Origin: Lonicera japonica
Taxonomy: Eukaryota > Streptophyta > Magnoliopsida > Dipsacales > Caprifoliaceae
DNA length: 64,000 nt
Reading direction: 5' to 3'
Assembly: GCA_021464415.1 (NCBI GenBank)
Contig: CM038465.1
Span: 24,149,839-24,213,838, forward strand
Positions within the stretch are counted from its first letter, which is position 1; every line of letters starts with the position of its first letter. This document shows positions 21,196-32,374 of this stretch, in pieces. The notes beneath the pieces were generated by a model. It searched no databases. It was not told the DNA's origin and saw only the letters and a program-made list of their open reading frames with translations. A program made the translations under genes and the position numbers.

Positions 21196-21207
21196 CCTCT
21201 GATACCA
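21196..21207 (-). other. Primer binding site of copia-1
   Basis: The minus strand reads TGGTATCAGAGGG, as expected for an initiator-Met tRNA primer site, two bases from the LTR start at 21210. Confidence 0.7.
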
Positions 21208-21209
21208 AT

Positions 21210-22605
21210 TGATGGAGACACAAATACATGATCGTTTGATATAGCGTATAGATTGAACAAACAGCTTTTTCTAAAACCCTATAAGAATAAAGGGACTTCA
21301 TCTTTGTGGATCATGTAGAGGATCCATATGAGGAGACTAGGGTTTGAAAGGATCATATTTCGTTTTGGTCAGATTTTTTAATTCTCGCTAGGCTGCGAAA
21401 ATCGATTGTTTTTGCTATCTAAACGACGTCTGATCGTCCTATTTTTTTGCGACAAAATAGTAACTTTGGGCTCCGAACGACATATCCAAAAATTAGCCCG
21501 ATTCAACGGTGCAATAAAAAGTTACGAGACTGTTGTGCAGAAAACCTAAAGATCTTCTATCATATTCCATCCGCCATCAACTCTTGCACCAAGTGTCGGC
21601 TACGGTATCACTAAGATTTTCTCCTCTCTCTATATAACAAACCCTAACTCATGAGAATTATTGTTATGTATGAGAAGAGACAAGGCCGGCGTATATATAA
21701 GGCTACGATAGGGACCTTAAGGAGAAATAAGTGTTTGGGCTTCCTATGAAAAGTTGGAATCCTAATTCCGCTATGAATTATTTTCTTCCATAAATTATAA
21801 TTCACATCACTAAAGAATTATAATTGCACTCCCATCCTTATCTCAAAATTATATTTCGAGCTCCTTATTATTAAATACTTATTATTCTCCCCACGTTAAG
21901 ATTACAGATAATTGTCATTTAAATTAAATTACTAACAATTATATTTAAATGACTTCTTAATCCTTGAGCCTACCACTTAACTTATTTGACATGTCTGATT
22001 AACATAATCCACCTGCAGGGTTTGACATGATCAATACTTATAAGCTTCTCAAGGGGCTATCATCAATCCCTATACTGGGACGTGGATTCATAAATGAATC
22101 TCACTCTTAATGTGGCAAAACAACAAACACTACATATATATGTCTATTAATTATTTCAAGATTAGGAGCATAAGTAATCATAATAACCATGGGATTTAAA
22201 TTATTTTATATGGTCATTATAATATCAATTAACCCAAACTGGTCCTATTCAATACACACAAAGTGTACTAGCAGAACGAGTTAAAACTATACCGTTTCCT
22301 GTAGTCAAGATAAACTACTAAAACTTGTGTTACAATCCTACCAATGGGTGTCCAATTCCATCTAAGACTGTGAACCATTAAACTTATATTCTACAAGAAC
22401 TGATGATATGATCTTTTGTGTGTAAGCTATACTCTACACACCAAATCATCTACTGTATGGAATGAAAGACACACATGCACAATATTTAAATAAATAATAT
22501 AATGCAACCATTGCCCATAAAGATTCTCATTAAAGTAGCAAAACCAAGCTTATAACATATCCTAACCAATAGGAAAATTATGGCTTTTACTATATCACTC
22601 TAACA
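21210..22605 (-). repeat. 5' LTR of copia-1
   Basis: On the plus strand it begins TGATGGAGACAC and ends CTCTAACA, 1396 bp. It is next to the primer site and homologous to 17759-18689. Confidence 0.75.
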
Positions 22606-23918
22606 ATCTAACCAATATACCATCAACAACAAGGCTAAAAATGTTTTATCCATGGTTATTCATCAGGCATGCAAGAGAAACAATGAATTGGGTACCGGAA
22701 ATCTAGTTTTTCAACTCAATCAACTATGGATTATCAAGAATCAAAGAAAGAAGGAAAGTTCCTACCTGGAAACTAGAAGAACAGAGGTTGGATGACCTGG
22801 AGTGAGCTCAAATGGTCCCCCACATCAAGCATGCAAGCCCGGAAATGAGTTAAGAAGGCGAAGAAGATGAAAAATCTGAGTTTTCGGTGTGAAACTCTCA
22901 ATTTTGAGCTATGAACCCCCAATATTAATCCAAGAACCGCACTCTCTCTTTCTCTGGAATAGCTTTGAGATCACTTGTGTCAAAAATGGACTAAAATGGA
23001 GGTGGAAGAGGTTTACAAACGGGTCAAAGTTGGTCAAGGCAATATAAACGATGTTATGGAGTTACTGTTTGTATTTTGGTCATAACTTTTTACTCGGAAC
23101 TCTGATCGGGATGATCTTTATATCAACGGAAAAGTAATTCAAAGCTCTACAACTTTGATGAGGAAGTTATACCAAATTTTGGACAAAATAATACCAGAAT
23201 TCCGTTGAAGACAGTGCTGTGCTGACTAGGAGTGTGAATTAGCTTTCGGCCAAAACACGAAAGTTTTAGAAAGATATATTATGAAGCTATAGGAGTTACC
23301 AGAGTGGTATTTGGATAAAAGATGAGAAAGTTACGAGTCTCCAAAATTGACTGATCTAAAACGTCGAGCAAATGTTTCAGATTCTAAAAAGGCCTCTAAA
23401 ATTGGTCATTTCAAATTCGAACGTGACCAAACACTCCAGATTACTTCTAACACATATTTATGACATGTCAAAAAAAGGGAACTAAATTTGGAGGTCTAAA
23501 TATTCTGGAACCACAAACTAAATTTGTAGAAATTGTTAACGTTTAAGGAAGGAAATTCGATTCTACTAAATACTTAAAAATTCTTAAATGAATTCCGAAT
23601 TTAAAGAAACTTTATATGATGATTTAATAACTATTATATGATGTATCAAAAAAGATAAAACTCAATTCGGACCTTCCTAGGTCGGTGAACCGAACATAAA
23701 AAAGAAGGAAAATAGAAAATTCAAGAATACACCAAATTTTCCAAGTAACGCACCAAGTTACTTAAAGTAGTTCCGAATTAAAACAAAATTTTCAGATTTT
23801 ATCCATAACACCAAAGTGATGTGTGAGAACATTCGGACTTGTCTAAGTCCATGAATGAATTGGAGAAGTAACTAATTAAATGAACGAAAATATGCCTATC
23901 AAAACATGGGATGTTACA
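22606..23918 (-). repeat. 3' LTR of gypsy-X (partial)
   Basis: Ends GGGATGTTACA on the plus strand, followed by the pyrimidine-rich complement of a polypurine tract. It contains the U3 block around ctctacaactttgatgagg (23150) that recurs in other LTRs of the window. Left end missing. Confidence 0.72.
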
Positions 23919-23920
23919 AC

Positions 23921-23931
23921 CTTCCCCTCTT
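23921..23931 (-). other. Polypurine tract of gypsy-X
   Basis: The minus strand reads AAGAGGGGAAG directly next to the 3' LTR. This is the expected position for second-strand priming. Confidence 0.65.
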
Positions 23932-24167
23932 AAGAAATTTTGTCCTCAAAATTGGAACCTACACAAATTAACCGCATTGAAGCCAAAGGACGTAAGTCGA
24001 ACCAGTAATCTAAACTCTCAAAGAAACAACTCCTAAGTGGGTTTGAGAATTACAAAATGATTCAACAAGGGTTCTAATACCAATGCTAAAATAACCAACA
24101 TGTAACGCCCAGAGAGAAAAGTAGTGATAACCTGACATTGATTAAAATTTCATAGTAAACAATGGCT
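23932..24167 (-). other. Gypsy-X interior, left part
   Basis: No coding signal. Continues at 25014 after the Cassandra insertion. Confidence 0.45.
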
Positions 24168-24172
24168 TGCCA

Positions 24173-24555
24173 TGTGACGCCCTGAGTGATGAGTACTCCC
24201 TTGTGTGGAGGAATGGTAGCTCGAGCGATGAGTACTCCCTTGTGTGGAGGAATGGTAGCTCAAAGGGGGCATCCACACCGGAAGTTGGGGGATCCTTGGA
24301 GACCCATATAAGTAAGATATAGTCGCTAATTAAATACGAGGCCTTTTGGGTAGCTCACTGGCTTCGGATCCCATAAGAACTCCGAAGTTAAGCGAGTAGT
24401 GGACCAGAGAAATCCCAGGATGGGTGACCCCCTGGGAAGCTGGTTGTGAGCTCCCAGAAACAAAGCCGTGAGGGTAGATGTCCTGGGGCTGAGGCCTGTC
24501 TAGGACGCTACCCAGAGCGGACAATATCGTACTGAGGTGGGACTGGGTCGTTACA
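24173..24555 (+). repeat. Cassandra 1, 5' LTR
   Basis: 383 bp. Begins with a 39-bp tandem duplication, gag(t/c)gatgagtactccc to tggtagctc. The 5S-like segment lies at about 24345-24455. Confidence 0.92.
24345..24455 (+). other. 5S rRNA-derived segment in Cassandra 1 (also at about 24798-24908)
   Basis: Shares CGGATCCCATaAGAACTCCG, AGTTAAGCG and GGATGGGTGACCcCCTGGGAAG with plant 5S rRNA. The region after GTTAAGCG reads agtagtggacc here, whereas functional 5S genes and Cassandra 2 read tgcttgg, so the box A part of the internal promoter is altered in both LTRs. This is not a genuine 5S gene, as the 5' and 3' thirds do not match. Confidence 0.88.
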
Positions 24556-24557
24556 AA

Positions 24558-24572
24558 TGGTATCAGAGCGGA
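24558..24572 (+). other. Cassandra 1 primer binding site
   Basis: TGGTATCAGAGCGGA, two bases after the 5' LTR. This matches an initiator-Met tRNA primer site. Confidence 0.88.
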
Positions 24573-24625
24573 CCCCACAGAGTACGGTGTGTCGACGAGG
24601 ACGTCGATTCCCTTGGGGGGAAGGA

Positions 24626-25008
24626 TGTGACGCCCTGAGTGATGAGTACTCCCTTGTGTGGAGGAATGGTAGCTCGAGCGATGAGTACTCCCTTGTGTGG
24701 AGGAATGGTAGCTCAAAGGGGGCATCCACACCGGAAGTTGGGGGATCCTTGGAGACCCATATAAGTAAGATATAGTCGCTAATTAAGTACGAGGCCTTTT
24801 GGGTAGCTCACTGGCTTCGGATCCCATAAGAACTCCGAAGTTAAGCGAGTAGTGGACCAGAGAAATCCCAGGATGGGTGACCCCCTGGGAAGCTGGTTGT
24901 GAGCTCCCAGAAACAAAGCCGTGAGGGTAGATGTCCTGGGGCTGAGGCCTGTCTAGGACGCTACCCAGAGCGGACAATATCGTACTGAGGTGGGACTGGG
25001 TCGTTACA
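24626..25008 (+). repeat. Cassandra 1, 3' LTR
   Basis: 383 bp, nearly identical to the 5' LTR. Begins TGTGACGCC directly after the polypurine tract. Confidence 0.92.
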
Positions 25009-25013
25009 TGCCA

Positions 25014-28000
25014 AGAATCATACTAAGGAGGTAAAACATTACTAACAAGTACAAAATTGATATGACAGAAGACTCAAGGATACAGCAGAACACTGTATTC
25101 TAATCAAAACAAGACCGACGCATACTCCGCCAACCTGAACAGAAAGGAATTAGAAAATTTAACAGTAACTGTTAGCTAACACACCGGTGAACAAATCCTC
25201 TAATTTTAGTCTTCTATTCGATGTGTTGTAGATAAACCGGTAAAATCTTCACAAAAATTCTTCCAAGTTTTTATAACTCTTGTAGCAGAGGAGGTAACCA
25301 ATAGGACGCAACGTTTACAACTGATTCCAATAAGGACTTCAACCACAACTCAAAGCGGATCGAAAATCTTGGGTATTTAAAAATGGTAATTCCGAAGTAT
25401 AGAAGATTTCCAGAACCTTGATTCACACCAAAGGTAACTAACCATTCCAAAATGAAAATGATATAGATATGGTCTATTATTTTACAATGAGTTTTCGACG
25501 GTTGTTGAGATGATCCAAATTTCTTAACTTAGCCTCAAGGCTATGAAGCTCGCAACTCAACAATAGACTTTAGCTGTTATTTGATCGAATTGATCCTTGT
25601 TTTATCTTCTAAAACTTCATCCGTCTGGTCCTTAATTTTGCTCATTCATCCTACCACTTGCCACGTGTCATGACTTGAGTACCCCATTGCCATTGCAAAT
25701 TCAAATTACTTCTACTGACCCAATCAACTCATTAATGGTTATCTTAATAATCTAATCCGCATCTTTAGTACTGGACACCTACTATAGTAGCTTCTTGATG
25801 GTGAAGTCCATGCCCTACCTTGTTGACACACACCTAAATGTCCGTTCTCTACTATATGTGAAAGGAAAATTCACAATTTATTTATGAGATTAATACCACT
25901 TCACCGAACATCTACTGCTCGCCATCACCCAAAGTACCCACTTGGTCAAGAAGAAGTCTCCCCAATCTCCGTCAACCCTTAGAGTACTTTTTTCATTATC
26001 TGTACTAGCTTATATTTAAGAATTAGCAACTTTACAAATCCTAAATATGAACACCTTACAATTCTTCCAATAGCTCAGCGAATGGATTGTTTGATGGTTG
26101 AAACCGATCGTGATTTTTTCAATGATTGAGCCATTCAAGTCTTTAATAAACAAAAATTTTACCAATTAAAGTTTTGCCGTGCTTCCTTTTAAATGCTCTA
26201 ATTCTCCCAAAATTAAAAATGGCAGCCCATGATCATTATGAAGCATACTTGTGACCCATACAATTGGTTGAAATCCAATAGATAACCGTCACCCCCAGTA
26301 GTCGTTCCATCAATCTAATCAATTTATTACTCTCCTTCTTACAATTTTAACTCCTCACATTCGATAATTTAGTACTAGCTCCTCAATTTACCCTTTTTAC
26401 CAGTCTTCTGACATAACTACGTCATCAAATTACTCATAATATTGTCAATATTTACTTCAATCCACCAATGACTACGACACAAGGCTTCAGTAACGCACAC
26501 ACCAAAAGAAAAGGACCAACAACACTATAAAAAGACTTAAGGAACGAGACAACTTACAACTTTTCATAACTCCTCAACTAGAACACAATTCCCCACCGTT
26601 TTAAGAGATGGCCACCAAAGTTACAAATGGAGAAAGAGTACTATCACTCTAATCAGTTTCTAAGACTTGCCACAACAACAACAACTAGACGCTCAACCAA
26701 GGGCAGAACAATCACAAGACTAGATCATACATTAATAGACTGTAATCACCCGAGCTGAACTCCTATCGATCATTGGACACACTAGAAGGGAAACACCCAT
26801 GGTCACTAATACGCACTATCCACATAGAAGCTCTAAAGCCAGATCCGAAGTATGTTTACTAGCCCACCGTCCAAGATGACTAAAACGAATGCCCAACAAA
26901 AGAATAGGAATAAAACAATGAGAACTACAAGGCATCTCTAATATAGTAACGCGAAGAATGAAGCATTAATACTAGTCTTACAGGCTTAGAAGTATATTCC
27001 AAGACCAAATTTTGAAAATCAAACCCATGGATGTCAGGGCTACCCGACAACTCGAGAAAATACGCTTAACATGGAAATTTCCAACGCTCAAGATTTGCGG
27101 ATCGGTCTACTAAATTGGCTAGACCGGTCTGGCACCAAGTTCTAAATTCTAAAAACTTTATGGACCGGTACGGAGTTCATGGTTGTTGGTCCGGCGTCAA
27201 CTTTAGTCCCTATTGCTCACTTCCAAGAAATGTTCCGAAATATGCATTTCATGTCCGATCATTACGAAACTTTCTAGAATACATTTAATGTCCTATAATG
27301 ACTTATCAGAAAAGACAGAATTCATTTCGGGAATCTAAAAGTGATGGACCCAAAATCATGAATTTTGAAAGCGTTTTAAAAAAAAAACACCTTAAACTAC
27401 AAATTCCACGAGGATGCTAAATTGGTCAAACCAATTCTTTTTCTCACCAAATTATGCAAGATGAACCAAACTTTATAAAGTGACTTGCGGAAGAAAACAC
27501 AAATAAATTTGTAGGTGCTTAAATCATTGAATACGGAGAAAAGAATTCGTTACAATTAACACTAAACTTAAAAATAAAAGAACACATAGTGTTATGATTT
27601 GGGTCACCGATATCATAAGAAATTCTCAACTCAAAAGGCCTTCAAATAGACCCAATGAATAGTACCGTCACAAAATGGACAAGAAATGAGAAAGGAAAGA
27701 CTCTTAGGACGTGAAGGAATAATAAACTTGGTTTTACACGCGAATGGAATCCTTTAAATACTATCACTATACACTCCGTACTATAATCAGAATTACTCGA
27801 TAGTTTCAATTCATAATACTTGCATTCATAAGGTAGATTATGAAACTCTTGTCAACACAATCTCGTTTGGACCACATGTTTTGTAAGGGGGATTTTCAAA
27901 AATCATTGATATGCATTCTGTACACACGGTTTCATTAAAGTTGAAGTAAACAAGTCAGGAACGTACATGGCCCAAACATTTCTTTCCGATACTTATATTG

Positions 28001-28943
28001 ATATCAACTATGCTTGTGTCAAATATTCATGCTAAAATAGGTTCAAAAGGTAATTTGTAGGAAACATAAAATTTCACATTTCTTTTCAATGACAAAAGGC
28101 TTTTGTGTAACGCAATTTCGTTGTAAGTCTGTAAATCACCTTAGCATTGCATGCATACCAATCAATATTTTCAAATTAGGAGAATCGTACGCCTTTATTG
28201 CAGTTTGGTGAATATTGAGAAAACACATTCAATAATTATGCATGTAATACAAATCAACAAATAAGTACTGGAAATGATTCAATTTAGTACTTAAGAAAAA
28301 TTTAGTGAGTTAGTAAGAAATAACACAAACTATTATAAGGAAAAAGAAAAGATACACTCGTTAAAATCCGACGGACGAAAAGAACTAATCTTAAATTACA
28401 GGGATTTCTCAAGGTGGCCCTGCTCTCATGTATGCTACACGGGTCTAGGAATTTTCCACGACAACATGCATACTGGATAAGGGAATACTAAATTAACTCC
28501 AACCCCAACTAAAGACTTAACCACAATACATGTGAGCATCACCAAGTTAACACATGGATCACCTAAATTGAAGTTTTTATCCTATGGTGAATTAGCCATA
28601 CCATAATTATTAATCCAAAATCAAATCCAAAGGAATTATGTGAATACTCCGTATTGATCACACCACAATTCTAACCTCAAACGTCTCTAGTACTCGATTA
28701 ATACAACTGACAGGGAAACACAAAATTAGAAAATAGATGTGGTCATCAAGTTTGACTCTAGTTAGCTACAGTAGACTAATGCATTACAGGATAGTCAGTC
28801 GTTGATCAATCGATTAACTATAATGTAATTCACAAGTCACTTGAGCCTACTAGGAGTATAGCTCAATTCCCTTCGGCTAACGTTGAACGGAGATGAAAGA
28901 TCCTAACTACCCATTCCCGCAGCGATAGGAAATCGAACCTAAC
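25014..28943 (-). other. Gypsy-X interior, main part: no gene seen
   Basis: Nearly 4 kb with no open frame above about 60 codons and no recognisable gag, RT or integrase motif on either strand. It is AT-rich. It ends at a primer site, so it is element interior rather than host sequence. Confidence 0.55.
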
Positions 28944-28955
28944 GCTCTGATACCA
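28944..28955 (-). other. Primer binding site of gypsy-X
   Basis: The minus strand reads TGGTATCAGAGC, the initiator-Met tRNA type, two bases from the 5' LTR. Confidence 0.8.
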
Positions 28956-28957
28956 AC

Positions 28958-29868
28958 TGTAACAACCCGCCCATATAAGCAGGTGTTAACGGATGCTGTA
29001 TCAAATTAACAGCAGATAGACAAATAGAAATAACCAATAAATTAAACAAGGTAGAGAAATCTAATAAAAATTCGGCATGAAGTATTCGTACATACTAAGA
29101 AATTCATCCCGTTTAAAAAAAAAACACGAAAAGATAAGGAATGATGTTGTCCATTCCTTATCTAGACATAAAATAAGAAATTCATCCCGTTTAAAAAAAA
29201 ACACGAAAAGCTAATTCAAAGTTATACAACTTCACAAGAGAAAGTTTCTCCAAATTCGTGATAGATTAATACCAGAATTTTGTCGAAGACAGTGCTCTGC
29301 CGAAATTCAGCATAATCTGATTGTTGCTAATGGGCTTACTTCGCACTCTGTTTTGACCATCGAGGAGCGTGAACTAGCTTTCAGTTAGAACACAAAAGTT
29401 GTAGACTAATATAAGATGAAACTACAGGAGTTTACGGAGTAGAATTTAGATAATTAATGAAAAAGTTACGAGTCTCCAAAGTCGACTAAAATCTAACCGA
29501 GGAGTAGAAATTACGTGTTCGAAAAATGTCTCCGAAGTGCTCATTTCAATTCCGATAGTGACGAAACTTTCCAGAATATTCCTAATAAATATTTATGACA
29601 TGTTGGAATAAACGGGACTGAATTTGGATGTCTAAAAGTTCGTGAACCTCAAACGAGATTTGTAGGAATTGTTAAGGATATAATTCAATTCTACTAAATA
29701 CTCAAAAATGCCTAAATGAAGTCCGAATTTAATGAAACTTTATTGGAATGTTTAATAACTATAATGTGACGTGTTGGAATAATCGGACTTGTCTAAGTGT
29801 ATGAATGAATCAGACAAATAGCTAACTAAATTAAGAGAAATACACCTATCGAAACATGGGGTGTTACA
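28958..29868 (-). repeat. 5' LTR of gypsy-X, internally deleted
   Basis: On the plus strand it begins TGTAACAACCCGCCC and ends GGGGTGTTACA, 911 bp. It is shorter than the already truncated 3' LTR (1313 bp), and the part matching about 22606-23150 is missing, so it has lost several hundred bases. A segment near aagaaattcatcccgttt is repeated in tandem at 29098-29213. Confidence 0.75.
29098..29213 (+). repeat. Short tandem duplication within the gypsy-X 5' LTR
   Basis: aagaaattcatcccgttt plus an A-run and acacgaaaag occur twice, separated by a short stretch with the inverted pair aaggaatg / cattcctt. Confidence 0.7.
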
Positions 29869-30441
29869 ATGGTTCTCCCACTTCTATCCAACATACCGGA
29901 GATCTACAAGGTCTGCCATACAGAGCTTCGAACGGTGCCATTCCAATACTTGACTGAAAACTATTGTTATAGGCAAACTTGGCTAACTGAAAATACTCAT
30001 CCCAATTTTCCCGAAAATCCAACACGCAAGCTCTCAACATATCCTCTAATATCTGAATGGTTCGTTCAGAATGCCCATCAGTTTGCGGGTGGTACGTAGT
30101 GCTAAAGTCCAACTGAGTTCCCATACTCCTTTGCAACGTTGTCCAAAACTTTAATGTAAACCGGGGATTTCTATCCGATACCACTAACAATGGAACACCA
30201 TGCATCTCACAATTTCCTTGATATAAATCTTCGCCAACCTCCCTACGGGAAATTTCTCTTGAATATGAAGGAAATGAGCCGATTTAGTTAATCTGTCAAC
30301 TACTACCCAAAGTGCATCATTCTTAGATTGGGTCCTCAGTAAACCTATAAGGAAATCCATAGTGATATTCTCCTATTTCCATTCTGGGATTGGCAAGGGT
30401 TGCAACTGACCTGAAAGTTTCTGATGTTCGATCTTGATCTT
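29869..30441 (-). pseudogene. Chromovirus-like integrase fragment
   Basis: The open frame at 30205-29864 shows two catalytic-core residues: Asp in SDRNPRFTLKFW and Glu in TDGHSERTIQILEDMLRAC. It also has FAYNNSFQSSIGMAPFEALY. The part between 30441 and 30206 carries stops and a frameshift. It ends in the family's YGRPCRSP region, where gypsy-X is inserted. No C-terminal domain remains. Confidence 0.8.
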
Positions 30442-32100
30442 CTAACAAGAAAGACATCTTGCCACGAAGTTTGCCACGTCTTTCTTCATCGCTGACCACC
30501 AATACATTCTTTTTAGGTCACGGTACATCTTGGTTCCTCCTGGATGAATCAAAAATTCCGAATTATGGGCTTTAGCTAATACAGCTTGCTGTAATTCTAT
30601 ATTATACTGGGGTACTACCAACTTCCCTTTATATCTAATGCCTCCATCGTACCTGATCGTGATGTCTTCAATGTACTTTCCGGATAACATTCGGTTATGG
30701 CACCACACAAGATCTTCATATTGACTTTGGCTTTCAATCACCCTATTTATCAATACCGGCCTAGCAACCATTGTAGACAGAAATTCCATGTTATCTTTCC
30801 GATTCACCACCAAGTCATACCTCTGTAATTCTTGATGGAGTCTCCATTTGCGGCGCCTCAAGGCGGAAACCGAGCCTTGAGATTTTCTACTCAATGCATC
30901 AGCTACCACATTTGCTTTTCCCAAGTGATACTGTAATGTGAAATCATAATTTTCTAAATACTCCATCCATCGACGTTGTCTCGAGTTCAAATGCTTCTAG
31001 GTGAAGATATACTTTAAACTGTTGTGATCAGAGAAGATTTCGAATGTGTCACCATACAAATAGTGTCGCCAAATCTTTAAGGCAAATACTACTGCTACCA
31101 ATTCAAGGTCATGTGTGGGATAATTCTTCTCGTGAGTCTTAAGTTGTCTTGATGCATAAGCCATGACATGATCCAATTGCATAAGCACACATCCTAACCC
31201 AAATCAAGATGCATCGCAATAAATGACATACCCCAAACCCCTTTGAAGTAAAGCGAGTACCAGGGCTGACGTAAGGCGACGCTTAAGCTCATTGAAACCA
31301 TATTCACATTCTTCATCCCAAACAAATGGCACTCCCTTCTGGGTAAGACGGGCCAAGGAAGAGGCAATCATGGAAAAATCCTGGATGAAACGACGATAGT
31401 AACCAGCTAACCTAAGAAAACTCCGAATTTCAGTAACACAAGTGGGTCTCTTCCAGCTTGACACAGCTTTAACCTTGGCCGGATCCATTGAAACTCCAAA
31501 TCTATTAACAATGTGGCCCAGGAACTTCACTTCCTACTGCCAAAATTTACACTTGGAGAACTTGGCATAAAGTTGGTGCTCATGAAGCAATTGCAGTGCT
31601 GTTTTAAGATAAGTAATGTGCTCAGCCTCAGAATGTGAATAGAGGAGAATATCGTCGACAAAAACCACAACAAACTGGTTAAGATACGGACGAAAGATTC
31701 GTTGCATCAAGTCCATAAACGCTTCAAGGGCGTTGGTTAGCCCAAAAGGCATAACTAAGAACTCAACTGCCCATAACGAGTACAGAAGGCGGTCTTAGGA
31801 ATATCTTCCTCTTCGACTCTTAATTGATGATAGTTCGACCGAAGATCAATCTTGGAGAAAAATGAAGCTCCCTGTAATTGATCAAATAAATCGTCGATGC
31901 GTGGGAGTGGGTACTTGTTCTTGATGGTCAGCCAATTCAGTTGACGATAGTCAACACACATGCAGAGAGAACCGTCTGCCTTTTTAGCAAACAAGACAGA
32001 GGCTCCCCAAGGAGAGGTACTAGGACGAATAAATTCCTTGGCTAGGAGATCATCTAATTCTGTACGTAACTCCTTCAACTCCGCAGGGGCCTAATAAAAA
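30442..32100 (-). pseudogene. Chromovirus-like RT-RNaseH and integrase zinc region
   Basis: RT starts at [16 protein letters not shown] and includes [29 protein letters not shown] and catalytic [11 protein letters not shown]. RNaseH includes [28 protein letters not shown] and QRRWMEYLENYDFTLQYH. The zinc region ends HPGGTKMYRDLKRMYWW...VARCLSC. Breaks: a frameshift near 31755, then in-frame stops at 31534-31536, 31204-31206, 30997-30999 and 30442-30444. The frame is otherwise continuous from 31752 to 30442. Confidence 0.85.
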
Positions 32101-32374
32101 ATACCGAAACCAAAGATATCTAACGGGTTCTGTATTTAGGCGAGTTGTTACGATAAACCTCATCACCCTCCCCTCCTTGAGGGCCATGCTCAACATTCAC
32201 CACATCTTCATCATCATTGGTGGTGTTCCTAGGAGCTCGGGTGCGGCTAAGACCGACACCGCTAGTAGTACCATGATTATTCTTAAGGACATCGGTGAGT
32301 TTGTTAAAAAACCCACTCATCATAGTTTCCAACCGGGTAGCCGAATGTTGATTAGAACCATCCTCGGTATCTTG
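32101..32374 (-). pseudogene. Chromovirus-like gag fragment, truncated by internal deletion
   Basis: A 70-codon frame (32332-32120) starting METMMSGFFNKLTDVLKNN resembles the gag N-terminal region. It ends at 32120 and RT sequence begins within about 40 bases. The rest of gag, the zinc knuckle, the protease and the RT N-terminus are missing. Upstream, the same frame continues across the solo LTR insertion (one TSD copy at 32370-32374) into 34965 onward. Confidence 0.65.

Larger units (their letters stand above)
17759..22605 (-). mobile_element. Copia-1: decayed Ty1/copia element, left LTR split by the Tat element
   Basis: Two homologous LTR segments (17759-18689 partial; 21210-22605 complete) bracket a degenerate interior. 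In element sense the LTR starts TGTTAGAGTGATATAC. A primer site next to the right LTR gives minus-strand orientation. The interior retains only gag and protease remnants, with no RT or integrase, so it is a deleted, non-autonomous copy. The missing first part of the left LTR should lie beyond the other end of the Tat element, outside the window. The right end abuts the gypsy-X LTR at 22606. Confidence 0.78.
24173..25008 (+). mobile_element. Cassandra TRIM retrotransposon 1 (5S rRNA-bearing LTRs)
   Basis: Complete 836-bp element: LTR 24173-24555, 70-bp interior, LTR 24626-25008. The ends are TGTGACGCC...GTTACA, flanked by the perfect duplication tgcca (24168-24172 and 25009-25013). The interior has a primer site TGGTATCAGAGCGGA (from 24558) and a polypurine tract (ttggggggaagga, near 24613). 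It encodes nothing. Each 383-bp LTR contains 5S rRNA-like sequence in sense orientation, the defining trait of Cassandra. The two LTRs differ at one position I can see (near 24334, aaatac against aagtac), so insertion is fairly recent relative to its host. Confidence 0.95.
22606..29868 (-). mobile_element. Gypsy-X: LTR element with a non-coding interior
   Basis: Minus-strand order: 5' LTR 28958-29868, primer site 28944-28955, interior, polypurine tract (23921-23931) and 3' LTR (22606-23918, cut on the left by copia-1). The LTR ends are homologous (both end ...catgggRtgttaca). Apart from the Cassandra insertion, the interior (23919-28943) has no open frame or motif of gag or pol. It is therefore either a large non-autonomous derivative or completely decayed. 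It truncates the chromovirus-like integrase at 29869, so it inserted there. Confidence 0.72.

Noticed and set aside
24345..24455. Genuine 5S rRNA gene
   Set aside because: Only the central third or so matches 5S rRNA. It lies inside LTRs with TSDs and primer site, so it is Cassandra.
24330..24977. Open frames over the Cassandra elements (also 48391-49167)
   Set aside because: They read through LTR sequence, mirror each other between copies and have no homologous protein.
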